Source: MPNP01 sp965116235
GTDB taxonomy: Bacteria; Pseudomonadota; Alphaproteobacteria; Rhodobacterales; Rhodobacteraceae
Assembly (NCBI GenBank): GCA_965116235.1
Contig: OZ220496.1
Location: 806,001-870,000, forward strand
DNA: 64,000 nucleotides
Direction of reading: 5' to 3'
Position numbers and translations under genes: made by a program. Below the pieces are notes generated by a model. The model did no database searches. It was not told the origin of the DNA and saw nothing but the letters and a program-made list of their open reading frames with translations. Numbering within the stretch: position 1 is the stretch's first letter; each line of letters opens with the position of its first letter. Positions 1-9,240 of this stretch are shown piece after piece.

Positions 1-320
1 CCAAGGGCCTTGGCAATCATTTGGTGGCCAAAGCAGCAGCCGACAGTTGGGACCTCGGCGCGATCAAGATGACGAACAAACTCTTCTAGAGATCGAATCC
101 AGATGACGTCGTCATTCACCGATGCCGGACTTCCGGTGATGATGTAGCCGTCGTGATCCTTGACTGAATTCGGCAACTGATTCTCAAAGGCTCGGATGAT
201 GTCAAATTCCCACTCCGGTACGAGTGGTGCAAGCAGGTTCCTGAAATGGATGCCATCGTTGGGAAACTTGCGGGCGAAAGCCGTGTCATCATTGCTGGTC
301 AACAGAATGCCGATTCTCAT
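1..320 (-). CDS. Class I glutamine amidotransferase (GMP synthase-like), partial
   Basis: The 106 visible residues form the N-terminal part of a class I (triad) glutamine amidotransferase fold; the gene runs off the left edge. A Rossmann-like start (MRIGILLTSND) leads to GYIITGSPASVND, the loop that normally shapes the oxyanion hole, and to the nucleophile elbow GCCFGHQ, which puts the catalytic cysteine at residue 96. The His-Glu part of the triad would lie outside the window. Such stand-alone proteins resemble the GATase half of GMP synthase and act on varied amine or peptide substrates, so the substrate is unknown. The ATG at 318-320 is the only sensible start. The next 360 bases hold no clear gene, so no operon partner is visible. 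Confidence 0.85.
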   Translation of the reverse strand, partial: MRIGILLTSNDDTAFARKFPNDGIHFRNLLAPLVPEWEFDIIRAFENQLPNSVKDHDGYIITGSPASVNDDVIWIRSLEEFVRHLDRAEVPTVGCCFGHQMIAKAL

Positions 321-1137
321 ACTCCCAAAATGTCCAAAGTTGCTGGCTAAACAAGTCTGACGAACAAAAACTTGGGAATGATCTCGGTAACGAACGGTGT
401 CTTGACCACAGATACGAATGCCGCTCCAACCGCTGAAGAATTTCAGGGTCAAGCGACCGTTGGCTGACGCTGACACTCGCTGTCGTCCATCACCAATCCG
501 GTCACACTTCCCTTTTGTCCACTTGGACCGACCCGGCTTCAATCATTACTCAGCAGTGCCTCCCTGTCGTCTTGAGCATGTGGCAAACATAGCCATCCGA
601 CATTCTGGAGGCAGTGTTGTGCAGATTGAAGAATTGCCGTTCACTCAGATAACCAAAAGAGACCGCCTGACATTCACCCCGAAGGGTTCGGGTTTTTCCC
701 AGGCTGGCATTCTGCACATTGTTCGCAGAGCAATTCGTGACAGTCGTAAGGGTTAAGACTTTGGGCTTGAATGTTTACTACCCGTACAGTGCGTGGTGAT
801 TGTACGCGATAATGATCGGGAATCCTTGAACGCAGAGCAAACAATAAACAGCGATGAAACTGATAAGCCAATCAGTGCCCGCTGGCGCCCCATACGCGAC
901 CTGAATCCGACCCTGCTTGGATACAGCCTGCTGGCGTGCTGTGCGGCATAAACTTGAAGATCCGGTCATTGACCGTAGCGCCATGGATATCCGGCTTCGG
1001 GAACAGCGTCGGGCTTTTGCCATTGAAGTTGGCTAGATCAAGGGTTTCTGTGTCCTGCGACATGGGGTTATTGAAACGCTGATTGCCGAAGGATTTTAGG
1101 GGTACGCGGGGCTCATTCGGTCGTCCCAATCAGCGAT
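321..1137. other. No intact gene seen (decayed intergenic region)
   Basis: About 800 bases without a gene I can recognise. A 112-codon frame at 418-756 (+) has no familiar motif and no convincing ribosome site. The right half (from about 980) may contain the eroded N-terminus of the Fic gene that becomes recognisable at 1138. Confidence 0.5.
678..697 (+). terminator. Terminator-like hairpin
   Basis: A short stem CCCGAA/TTCGGG with a GGG loop is followed directly by five T residues, the form of a small intrinsic terminator reading rightward. No intact gene lies upstream on this strand, so it may be left over from a lost gene or be chance. Confidence 0.3.
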
Positions 1138-1749
1138 GACACGCTGAAGGGGCTTCTGACTGATCAGGAGGATGCGCTGGAGATGATGTTCGCTCATGTG
1201 GAAGAGGAGCGACCGCTGGCCGAATCTGTCATCTAGGAGCGACACGCTCTGCTGGCCTGCCATTAGTCCAGTGCCACTGGGGTGGATCCGTTTGACAATT
1301 GGGTCGAGAGACCGCTCCTCAGGGGTCAGTACAGGATCCGGCCTAACAACCCACGTCGGGCGGACGGCTTTGTCCATGAATACTGTTCGCCGGAGCAGAC
1401 AGAGGTAGAGATGAAAAAGTTTCTTGCTTTTCACAAGGGCCATCGGGAACTGGATCTGGCCCCCGGAACTGGAGGCGGCTTGGCTGCACCACGAGTTTGT
1501 GCGGGTTGATTCGTTTCAGGACGGCAATGGGCGTATCTCAAGACTGCTGATGGCTTATGCCTTTGAAAGGCCGAGGAGTTTCCACTGGTGATTCTGGCCG
1601 CCGACAGGACGAGCCACATCACCAGTTTGGAAATGGCCGACAGCGGAAATTTCCCTGCATTTGTGCGTTATCTCGGCCGTTTCGCGGCCGTGCGGTCGGA
1701 GGAAGCCGCTGAGTGTGCCGAATTTATCCTGAGCGGCTTGACGCATTAA
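1138..1749 (+). pseudogene. Fic/DOC family protein, ruined
   Basis: Three frames read in series recover a Fic (filamentation induced by cAMP, AMP-transferase) protein. The first carries DTLKGLLTDQEDALEMMF, has in-frame TAG stops at 1234 and 1264, and continues to PLLRGQYRIRPNNPRRADG and the HEYCSPEQ segment typical of the Fic N-terminal region. After a shift near 1460 the second frame holds the Fic active-site loop DSFQDGNGRISR (about 1508-1543), in which the catalytic His of HxFxxGNGRxxR is replaced by Asp. After another shift near 1575 the third frame reads VILAADRTSHITSLEMADSG and ends at 1747-1749. At least two frameshifts, two stops and the lost catalytic His mean it is inactive. Homology may start as far left as the ATG at 982. 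Confidence 0.85.
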
Positions 1750-2079
1750 TGCCATGGCAACGGGGGTGCACATCGGGCAGGTCTTACTATCCCCTAACGA
1801 TGGAATTGTTACCGCAGGAGAGGATCCCGATGAATCATCTGATCCGTCACCCTCTCCATTTGACCGAGGAACGTTTCAGCCAGAATAGATGATCGGCGCA
1901 CCGCAAGTCCGTGGCGTTGCAACGTGGTCAACGAATATTCGACAATCGGATGCATTTGCTGACCGAAGTCCCTCAGTCCCCGCAGGCTTGAGAAGCCTAC
2001 ATTTATCAACGTTTCAACTTTCAGCAAGAATCTGGCAACAGGGCGATTGAAGCTGATTACGACCGACGGCCTGACTCGC
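1750..2079. other. No gene seen
   Basis: 330 bases between the Fic remnant and the end of the DUF3500 gene. A leftward frame of about 110 codons (1809-2144) overlaps the DUF3500 tail in another frame and shows no recognisable domain. I see no repeat or hairpin of note. Confidence 0.4.
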
Positions 2080-3338
2080 TCAACTGTGTTCAGTTCCGCA
2101 GCCATGCTCCCTGTGATAGTGTTGGCGAAGCAGGTCAAAACCATAGTCGTTGCCGTTTGGCGTACGGACTATCGTGTGCACGTGGAATTTCGCAGGATCA
2201 GGGTTGGTCATGAACAATCCTGGATGATTGTCAAACTCAATGAAAGTGACCGGGCTCTGAATCCTGTAATAGAATGGGTCGCTTGAGCCCGTACCGCCGA
2301 TCCAGCAAAAAACGTTTCGGCCAGATGTGTGGCGATCTGCTCCATCTTCTTGTGTCGTGGACCATCCGGCAGTGGAGCCATGTATTCAGCGACCAGATCC
2401 ATAAACATCTGCAACTTTCTTGTATTGACTTGATCGATGCGAATTCCTTCGTACGGCACTGTACGGTTGTCCTGAAACGCGCCGCCCAGATTCAGATAGT
2501 CGGCAAAATGCCATCGTCCTTCAGGTAAATCCTCTTGTGCCATGGAGGTCGAAACGACAGCTTGACTCCTTTCATTGTCGCTGAGTTGGTTGACAAGTTC
2601 CAGACCAAGCCGCTCGTGGTCCTGGAACAGCTGCAATCCGGTAAAGGGGTCTTGATCGGCATACGAGATTTCGGCTCCCAAAAAAGTGGGAGTAAGGACC
2701 ATTTGCTGGTTTGTCACCATGCAATTCAAGGCCAGATGATGGCCGTATAATTGCCATCCCCAAGGTTCAGTCACCGAGGGCATGCCAAACAGGTTGAAAT
2801 TGTATGACCACTGGTTCAGCACACCGGGGGCCTGCAGCAGCATCCCAAGGAAGCCGTTCAGTTTCATCGCGGCAACTGTCTGTTCGTAGCCACTTGGTGA
2901 GAGTGATGCCTTGACAACGGCCATCGTCAGCGATCGCAATTCACCAGACAGTTCTTCGAGCCGCAAGCCGTGCCGTTCATGGAAAATCTCGGTGTTTTGC
3001 CACTTGCGCCAAAAATGTGAACCCACAGCATGACACGCTTGCTTGCGTTGCTGTGGATGAAGGCGGTCGTAAAGGCGAGTGGCAGTCATGACCATTTGCT
3101 CAACAGGAATCTGTTCAGTGATTGGTGCACAGAGGCCGGTTTGAATGGTGCCATCAGACGTCAATCCGGTGAAGGGTTCGGCAGCAAGCCGGTTCCATTC
3201 CCCAAACAATTGAGAGACTCGTTCACTCTTTAGTCGCTTAAGGGCATGTTCTCGAGCCGTCCGGCCCATTATCCTGCTTTGACCAGGCACTGGAATGAAG
3301 GGACGGTAATCCGGGATCATGCTCATTGAGCTTGCCAT
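2080..3338 (-). pseudogene. DUF3500 family protein, single frameshift near the C-terminus
   Basis: The reading frame from the ATG at 3336-3338 encodes a DUF3500-type protein of unknown function: EPFTGLTSDG near the N-terminus, a HFWRKWQNTEIF segment and the GWQLYGHHLALNCM segment. Near 2300 the frame leaves the family pattern; shifting by one base restores the expected tail (FYYRIQSPVTFIEFDNHPG, then MTNPDPAKFHVHTIVRTP) and ends at a TGA at 2080-2082. One T appears to be missing where a Trp codon would complete FAWIGGTGSSDP. With the shift repaired the protein would be about 420 residues. It lies 88 bases after the TPP-dependent enzyme on the same strand, so it was probably the third gene of the marR operon. 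Whether the shift is a recent mutation or a sequencing error cannot be told here. Confidence 0.82.
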
Positions 3339-3426
3339 GCGGTCACTGTATACGTAGTCGTTTCTCTATTCCCTCAAGCAGAACCGTGACGAGTCCGGAT
3401 TGTTGTCCTTATCGGCGGTCGGCAAG

Positions 3427-5076
3427 TCAGAAAGGAACAGACTTTCCAGTTCCTCGGACTTGTGGCATCAGAACAAATTCCCAGGGTGAGGGAAGTTCTC
3501 CCACAGAAACTTCAATAATGGTTGGTCCATCGTGGGCCATTCCAGTTTCAAGGGCTTTGCGGAGCTGGTCAGGAGTTTCAGCACGCACGCCCTGAGCTCC
3601 AAAGGATTCAGCCAAGGCAACAAAATCCGGATTGCTGAGATCAATGGCAATGAATCGGCTGTCGTAGTGGTCCATCTGCAATCGACGCACATTGCCGAAC
3701 GCGTTGTCACTGAATATCACGGTGGTCAGAGGTATCCTGTGATGCACGGCGGTTGCCAGTTCGTTGATGGTAAAGAGAGCTCCACCATCACCGGATATCA
3801 AGACGACGGGAACATCCCGGCGGGAGTTGGCTACTCCGAGAGCCGTGGCAAACCCATAGCCGAGGGTTCCTTGGTAGCCGGTCGAGATAAATGTTCGGGG
3901 ATGATAACTTTCGAAGGCAAATCGGGAGACATAGCCGTTTTGCGTCAGTTCATCCACGAATATGCCATTTCGGGGCAAGACATCCCGAATGGCCTGAAGC
4001 CAAGCGATCTGGGGACGCAGCTTTTCGGCGTACTCACTAGTTCTTCGCAACTTGGCTTGAGCAACTTTCTCCAGCCAGATTTTTTTCGGATCCAACTGGA
4101 AATCAACACTGTTCAGCAGCAATGGCAATACATCGCCAAGTGAGGCATTTATGCCTAGGGTGACTGGTGCACTGCGACCGATCTGGGCTGCATCCACATC
4201 AACATGAATGATCTTCAAATTGGAATCGTGTCCCCAAGCCAACACCTGACTCTGCAGACGCGTTCCCAGGCCGATGACAAGGTCAACTTCGGCCCAAAGG
4301 CTATGGGCAACGGGCATGCCGATCGATAACGGGCTGTCAGATGGAACAATGCCGTGCCCATTTCGGAAGGCAACGACGGGAGCACCGATTTTGGTGGCAA
4401 TCTGTTGAATCATGGACGCATGATCCTGTGCACCGCTTCCGACGACGATCATCGGGGATTGTGAGCTGTTGATGATACGAAGGGCGTGATCAATTTCTTG
4501 GCTGTCCACCGGAGGAGACGGTTCCCCGATCACTTCCAGATTCTCCGGACAATCGGGCAGCTGTTGTGTCCACAGATTGACGGCAATCTCGAGCCCTACA
4601 GGTCTGGGACGTCCGGACTTCAGATCCTTGAACGCAGATTGTACACATGAGACGGCGTCGTCTGGACCGGTCACCTGATACGCCGACTTGGTCAGAGACT
4701 CCAATATCCCGAACTGATCGGGAATTTCGTGCAGAAGACCATGATGCTTGCCCAGCATGGCAAGTGGAATTTGACCGACCAGTGCCAATACTGGAGCATT
4801 CACGGCAAAGGCGGTTGAAAGGGCGGCCGTAGTGTTCAGGAAACCTGGCCCGGGAACCACGCAATAGGCCTGAGGGAGTCCTGTCGCCATCGCTGCACCC
4901 GTTGCCATGTACGCTGCACTCTGTTCGTGGCGGACATGAATGGGCTTGACAATGTCGGTCCAATCGTAAAGAGCATCAAAAAAGTGGTCATTCTGGACGC
5001 CAGGCAAACAATAGAGTTGGTTGATTCCATTGTCGACGAGAGTCTTGACCGTCAGCTGAGCAATCGTTGAAGTCAT
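3427..5076 (-). CDS. Thiamine-pyrophosphate-dependent enzyme, acetolactate-synthase/decarboxylase-like
   Basis: This is a complete ThDP-dependent enzyme of the acetolactate synthase / benzoylformate decarboxylase superfamily with N-terminal pyrimidine-binding, central and C-terminal diphosphate-binding domains. The activating glutamate is in RHEQSAAYM (about residue 51), the Mg/ThDP motif begins at SGDGGALF (about 429-432) and closes at SDN about 25 residues later. No FAD-binding signature that would single out true acetolactate synthase is obvious, and there is no small subunit nearby, so a catabolic decarboxylase or lyase is more likely. I chose the ATG at 5074-5076 because GGTGA sits just ahead of it; a TTG at 5095-5097 would overlap the marR stop (TTGA) and add seven residues. 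It follows marR directly and probably shares its promoter. Confidence 0.85.
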   Translation of the reverse strand: MTSTIAQLTVKTLVDNGINQLYCLPGVQNDHFFDALYDWTDIVKPIHVRHEQSAAYMATGAAMATGLPQAYCVVPGPGFLNTTAALSTAFAVNAPVLALVGQIPLAMLGKHHGLLHEIPDQFGILESLTKSAYQVTGPDDAVSCVQSAFKDLKSGRPRPVGLEIAVNLWTQQLPDCPENLEVIGEPSPPVDSQEIDHALRIINSSQSPMIVVGSGAQDHASMIQQIATKIGAPVVAFRNGHGIVPSDSPLSIGMPVAHSLWAEVDLVIGLGTRLQSQVLAWGHDSNLKIIHVDVDAAQIGRSAPVTLGINASLGDVLPLLLNSVDFQLDPKKIWLEKVAQAKLRRTSEYAEKLRPQIAWLQAIRDVLPRNGIFVDELTQNGYVSRFAFESYHPRTFISTGYQGTLGYGFATALGVANSRRDVPVVLISGDGGALFTINELATAVHHRIPLTTVIFSDNAFGNVRRLQMDHYDSRFIAIDLSNPDFVALAESFGAQGVRAETPDQLRKALETGMAHDGPTIIEVSVGELPSPWEFVLMPQVRGTGKSVPF

Positions 5077-5093
5077 AGGTTCACCAAGGCTGT

Positions 5094-5540
5094 TCAATCG
5101 GTTGTCAGGACACTGTCAGGCATTCCGATAATGGTGTCGAGAGTGTCACAGAGTTCATGGAATCGATCCTCTCCCACATACACCTTGATTTTATCATTAA
5201 ATGCGGAGAATTGGGGGAGAATGATCTGCACAAGGCCAATGCCCTTCGGGGTCAATGTTATGCGCTTGAGTCGCCGGTCATGCTCGTCAACATTGACACA
5301 AATCAGGCCTCTTGCCCGGAGTGACGAGTTCACCTTGCTGACGTGGGCAGGATCCAGATAAGCCAGGCGAGCGAGCTCACGCAAATGACAATCTCCATGC
5401 AGCCAAATATTGTACAGGGTACGCCACTCCTGGATGGTCAGGGATTCCGGTTGCAGTATCGTTTTTGAAAATTCCGATTTCAGCCGGGAAAAGGCTCGGT
5501 TCAGCTTGATATTGACAAATCGGGTATGTTCGGCATTCAT
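5094..5540 (-). CDS. MarR-family transcriptional regulator
   Basis: A 148-residue winged-helix regulator of the MarR family. The recognition-helix region is LRELARLAYLDPAHVSKVNSSLRARGLI (about 54-81), followed by the wing DEHDRRLKRITLTPKG with the conserved D-x-R-R motif. It heads a leftward operon with the TPP enzyme and DUF3500 genes and faces the TRAP operon, so it likely controls both through the shared 170-base intergenic region, where an imperfect palindrome is present. The inducing ligand is unknown; MarR proteins usually sense a pathway intermediate or aromatic acid. Confidence 0.9.
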   Translation of the reverse strand: MNAEHTRFVNIKLNRAFSRLKSEFSKTILQPESLTIQEWRTLYNIWLHGDCHLRELARLAYLDPAHVSKVNSSLRARGLICVNVDEHDRRLKRITLTPKGIGLVQIILPQFSAFNDKIKVYVGEDRFHELCDTLDTIIGMPDSVLTTD

Positions 5541-5596
5541 TCGCTTGTTCCTCTGTCGTCACGACATCACAACGGAACCATAAGTCGCATTTTTTG

Positions 5597-5658
5597 TTGA
5601 CCTCACCAGTATGGTCAATAATTGTAGCATTTGCAACAAATAAAAGTTTGTTTAATAT
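5597..5658 (+). promoter_or_regulatory. Divergent operator/promoter between marR and the TRAP operon
   Basis: Two inverted repeats are visible: TTGACC-N10-GGTCAA at 5597-5618, and an imperfect 18-bp palindrome at 5622-5639 (halves TTGTAGCAT and TTGCAACAA, 7 of 9 pairs). A plausible rightward promoter, TTGCAA at 5631-5636 and TAATAT at 5653-5658 with a 16-base spacer, overlaps the second palindrome, so bound repressor would block it. Assignment to the neighbouring MarR protein is inference from position and size. Confidence 0.45.
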
Positions 5659-5712
5659 TACGGGGCAAACTAAAGTGATTCTCGGCGAGAACTGAAAGTG
5701 GAGGAGTGAAAA

Positions 5713-6762
5713 ATGGAATTCATCAAAAGACTGCTGATGGTTGGAGTGGCCTTGTGTCTGGCCCATGTCGCGTCAGCCGATGTTAAAAACCTGACGGCAG
5801 AAACGGCTAGCCCAGGCGGGGCCCCTTATGCGACCATTACCACCTTGGGGGAACTGGCAGTGGAGAATGGCATTGCCAGCTTGCAGGTCAGCGACGGTCA
5901 AACTTTGACCAACACCCTTCAAAATTTGGGAGAAGGGAAGACGGATGTTGGCGCGTTTCCTTTCGTCTTGCCGTTCCTGATGTCCAGAGGCGCCGGGGCG
6001 TATGCCGACTTGGGTGCAGAAAAAGGACAGGAATTGCTGGCGAACGTGCATGTACTTTACACTTACAGGTTTGGAGGATTCGCGCTCTTTGCCTATGACA
6101 GCAAGGGGATTGACGGCTGGAATGGGCTACGAGACAAGAAGATCCTGAACGGCCCGCCTCGTGGCGGAGCACTCACGAACGGTCGAACCCTGATTCAGAT
6201 TGCCGCCGGTCTTGAGGATGGCAAGGATTATCAGGGTGTTCAGGTGAATTGGGGTCAAATGGTGAGCACCATCACTGATGGTTCGGTTGATGCCGCGGTA
6301 TTGCCGTGGTACTTTCCGGATTCACGTGCAACTCCGTCTCTGGCCGCTGGAAACATAACCGCCTGGGCGATTCCCATGGAAATTTGGGAAACCGATGCCA
6401 TGCAGAACTACATGAAAAGTCCCGGCGTGGCACAGTTCGTGTTGGATATGGATGATGTTCAGAAGCAGGAAGGTCTGACCATCGTAACGGAAGACAACAT
6501 TTGGCGAAGTCCTGCCACCATTGGCGGTGATGCGGTCAGTGGCAACGTTGATTATGAAACCGCCAAAGCTCTGACCAAGGCCTTCATTGAAAACATTCCA
6601 CGATACGAAGAGAAAGCTCCCTTCATGCCTTATGCCGCATTGGGCGAGCTGGATCCGGTCATTACCGGCATGTGCGGGGCCAATCCGCTCAAGTATCACC
6701 CTGCTGCCGTGGAGGCTTGGGAAGAGGCGGGCTATACAGTTCCAGACTGTGCCAAGCCCTGA
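5713..6762 (+). CDS. TAXI-family TRAP transporter substrate-binding protein
   Basis: A 349-residue periplasmic binding protein with a clear signal peptide (MEFIKRLLMVGVALCLAHVA, cleavage after about residue 22). The body matches the TAXI class of TRAP receptors: an early ASPGGAPYATITTLGELA segment, a FGGFALFAYDSKGIDGWNGL strand pair, and GPPRGGALTNGRTLIQIAAG in the ligand cleft. GGAGG sits eight bases before the ATG. The fused TRAP permease follows 65 bases downstream after a strong hairpin. TAXI receptors take up organic anions; the particular substrate is not evident, but the downstream sulfotransferase-like and cupin genes hint at a sulfated or oxygenated organic acid. Confidence 0.9.
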   Translation: MEFIKRLLMVGVALCLAHVASADVKNLTAETASPGGAPYATITTLGELAVENGIASLQVSDGQTLTNTLQNLGEGKTDVGAFPFVLPFLMSRGAGAYADLGAEKGQELLANVHVLYTYRFGGFALFAYDSKGIDGWNGLRDKKILNGPPRGGALTNGRTLIQIAAGLEDGKDYQGVQVNWGQMVSTITDGSVDAAVLPWYFPDSRATPSLAAGNITAWAIPMEIWETDAMQNYMKSPGVAQFVLDMDDVQKQEGLTIVTEDNIWRSPATIGGDAVSGNVDYETAKALTKAFIENIPRYEEKAPFMPYAALGELDPVITGMCGANPLKYHPAAVEAWEEAGYTVPDCAKP

Positions 6763-6776
6763 TCAAGTAAATCGCT

Positions 6777-6803
6777 GAAGAGGCAGCATAGGGCTGCCTC
6801 TTC
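6777..6803 (+). other. Intercistronic hairpin in the TRAP operon
   Basis: An 11-bp perfect stem (GAAGAGGCAGC/GCTGCCTCTTC) with a 5-base loop lies between the binding-protein stop and the permease start. It has no T-run, so it is better read as an mRNA-processing or stability structure that keeps the binding protein in excess over the permease, or as a weak attenuator, than as a full terminator. Confidence 0.6.
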
Positions 6804-6827
6804 ACGTTAAAATATCGACTGCAGGTC

Positions 6828-9158
6828 ATGGAAAATACGGGCCAAGGCGGGCTGGCCAAGAGGATATTGGCCGTTCTGTCCGTAGGCTTTGTCCTCATTG
6901 GTCTGGTCAATGCGATGCCGGGCTTTCCGGGACTTGACAACTGGGCCCGTTCGATGGCTGGGAGTCAATCCTTCGCCATTCGCAAATTTACCTTCGAGTA
7001 CTTTTACCCCATCATGTTCCTGATCATGATGGCTATCGTTGCCTTGGAGCATTCGGCCTGGAGGAAATGGGTCGACAAGTCGCCAATCCAGCGTTACATC
7101 GGACTGATGCTGGATCTTTTGCTGGTCCTGATGGCTCTGGCCATCTCCCTGACCTACATGACGGAAATTCAGGCGATCTGCCTGATCGACCAGATTACCG
7201 GCGAGCGCGTCCGACTGATTGAGCACAGCCTGGTTATTGCGAAGGAAACGGCGGCCTTGTTCGGTTTGCCGGAACCGACGACGGTCGACGACCCCAACTG
7301 TGTTGCCAATACCGGTGGCTGGATTGTTGCCATTGTCGGCTTTGCGGTCATAGTCTTTCTGACCTACAATGTCCGAGTCTGGGGCTTTCCGCTGGTTGCC
7401 GTGGCCATCGTCATCGTGGCCTATACAATGATCACCGTTGTCATCTGGTATTTTCTCGGAGCGGATGACATCAACAAGTATTTTGTGACCAAGCTTGGTG
7501 GCGAACCGCGGCTTTTCGGCGATGGGCGCCCTCGGGTTCATGACATTCTGACCAACAACTTCACGGGCCTGCTAGGCCGGTTCATGAATGTCATTCTCAA
7601 CCAGATATTTCCCTACCTTATTCTGGGTTCCCTTTTTGGCGCTTCAGCGGGCGGGCGTTCCCTCATTAAGGTAGCCTTTCGGTGGACTCGCAACCTGCGG
7701 GGCGGACCCGCACACGCAGCCATAGTCAGTTCGGCCATGTTTGGCACCATTTCCGGGGGGCCGATCATCAATGTTCTGTCCACCGGAGTCCTGACGATAC
7801 CGATGATGATCAAGCGTGGCTTCTCCAAGGTCTTTGCCGGGGGCATGGAAGCGGCAGCATCGTCTGGTGGCTCGATCATGCCGCCAGTCATGGGGGTTGC
7901 CGCATTTGTCCTGGCCGTCATGACGGGTGTGCCCTATTCCAAGATCATCATTGCCGCGGCCATCCCGGCCGTGGCTTACTTTGTGTGTCTCTTTCTGACG
8001 GTAGTGTTCCAGTCCCGCAAGCAGAAGATACAGGCCATTGGCGAAATCACCGAGGAGATGCATCTGGAACGTCAGGATATCCTGAACCTGATCATGATAT
8101 TTGCCCCCATCCTGCTGATCCTCTTCCTGTTGCTGACATCAAAGGAGACGATTGGATGTGGTTGGGTCGGAACACTCATCGGACTGCAAAAGACGATTAC
8201 CTCATCCGGCTGTGTTGTCGAGGATCTGCCGTGGCTCATGCGACTGATTCAGAATGCCGCCGGTGATGCCGGAAGCGCGGGCTGGTACGCCGTGATGCTG
8301 CTTTCGGGACTGATCTTTGTCGATCCTGAAATGCGGCAAAGGCCGGTCAAGTATTTCACGGCGCTGGGTGAGGCTGGCAAGCTCATATCGACTCTCTACC
8401 TGATGTTTCTGGCCGTTTCGATCATCGACTTCTGTCTCAAGTTTACCGGTCTTCCAATCTACATTTCGCTGGATGTTCTGGTCTGGCTGAAAAGTCTGGG
8501 GCTGGGAACGGAGGGCACCTTCTTCTTTCAGTTCCTTGCCCTCTTTGCCACCATGGTCATGGCCATCCTGCTCGGCATGGGAATGCCGGCCGTTCCGGCC
8601 TACGTCAACGTGGCCTTATTGATGGGGCCGGTCCTGGCCGGTCTTGGGATTGCCATTTTCACGGCCCACATGTTCATCTTCTATTTTGCCGTTGCCTCGG
8701 CCATCACTCCACCCGTTGCCCTGGCTGCATTTGCCGCCGCTTCCATCACGAAACAGGATCCGATGGCAACAGGTGTTTCGGCGGTTCGATCCGGGATCGT
8801 GATGTTTGTCATTCCGTTCGTCTTTGCCATGTATCCCGAAATTCTTCTGATTGAAGCGGCCATGATTGATCCCAGTTCCACCACGGGGACAAGTCAGTAC
8901 TTGCCGGGCTATGACGGCACGGTTGACTGGACCGCGCTGGTCTTTGTCCTGGCCCGAATGATTCTTGCTCTTTATTTGCTGGCGAGTGCTCTCGCGCGTT
9001 TTGATCTGAGGTCAATGCCATTCTGGGAAACCGGTCTGCGACTGGTCGTTGCCGTCATGCTGATGACTTCGATCCCGTCGATCTACATTCTGGCCATCGT
9101 TTCAGCCGCACTGTTGCTGGCCCTGCACCGGTACATGCAAAGACGTGAAGCCATATGA
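6828..9158 (+). CDS. TRAP transporter fused permease (DctQ-like plus DctM-like)
   Basis: A 776-residue polytopic membrane protein. The first roughly 220 residues form a four-helix DctQ-like small subunit; the rest is the large DctM-like subunit with about twelve helices, including the hallmark loops GPAHAAIVSSAMFGTISG and GGSIMPPVMGVAAFVLAVM, and a second mirrored repeat GMGMPAVPAYVNVALLMG ... ASAITPPVALAAF. This 4TM/12TM fusion is the usual partner of TAXI receptors and drives sodium- or proton-coupled uptake. It is co-oriented with the binding protein upstream and with the arylsulfotransferase-like gene 82 bases downstream. No frame damage is visible. Confidence 0.93.
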   Translation: MENTGQGGLAKRILAVLSVGFVLIGLVNAMPGFPGLDNWARSMAGSQSFAIRKFTFEYFYPIMFLIMMAIVALEHSAWRKWVDKSPIQRYIGLMLDLLLVLMALAISLTYMTEIQAICLIDQITGERVRLIEHSLVIAKETAALFGLPEPTTVDDPNCVANTGGWIVAIVGFAVIVFLTYNVRVWGFPLVAVAIVIVAYTMITVVIWYFLGADDINKYFVTKLGGEPRLFGDGRPRVHDILTNNFTGLLGRFMNVILNQIFPYLILGSLFGASAGGRSLIKVAFRWTRNLRGGPAHAAIVSSAMFGTISGGPIINVLSTGVLTIPMMIKRGFSKVFAGGMEAAASSGGSIMPPVMGVAAFVLAVMTGVPYSKIIIAAAIPAVAYFVCLFLTVVFQSRKQKIQAIGEITEEMHLERQDILNLIMIFAPILLILFLLLTSKETIGCGWVGTLIGLQKTITSSGCVVEDLPWLMRLIQNAAGDAGSAGWYAVMLLSGLIFVDPEMRQRPVKYFTALGEAGKLISTLYLMFLAVSIIDFCLKFTGLPIYISLDVLVWLKSLGLGTEGTFFFQFLALFATMVMAILLGMGMPAVPAYVNVALLMGPVLAGLGIAIFTAHMFIFYFAVASAITPPVALAAFAAASITKQDPMATGVSAVRSGIVMFVIPFVFAMYPEILLIEAAMIDPSSTTGTSQYLPGYDGTVDWTALVFVLARMILALYLLASALARFDLRSMPFWETGLRLVVAVMLMTSIPSIYILAIVSAALLLALHRYMQRREAI

Positions 9159-9240
9159 CAGTCGTGCGAGCCGTCATGTTGACAGGACATAGCTTGGTTC
9201 AATTGCAGCTCTTTTTCAACTTGGTTGAAAGCGACATAGC

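Noticed and set aside
418..756. 112-codon rightward frame
   Set aside because: No ribosome site, no recognisable motif, lies in an eroded region; probably chance.
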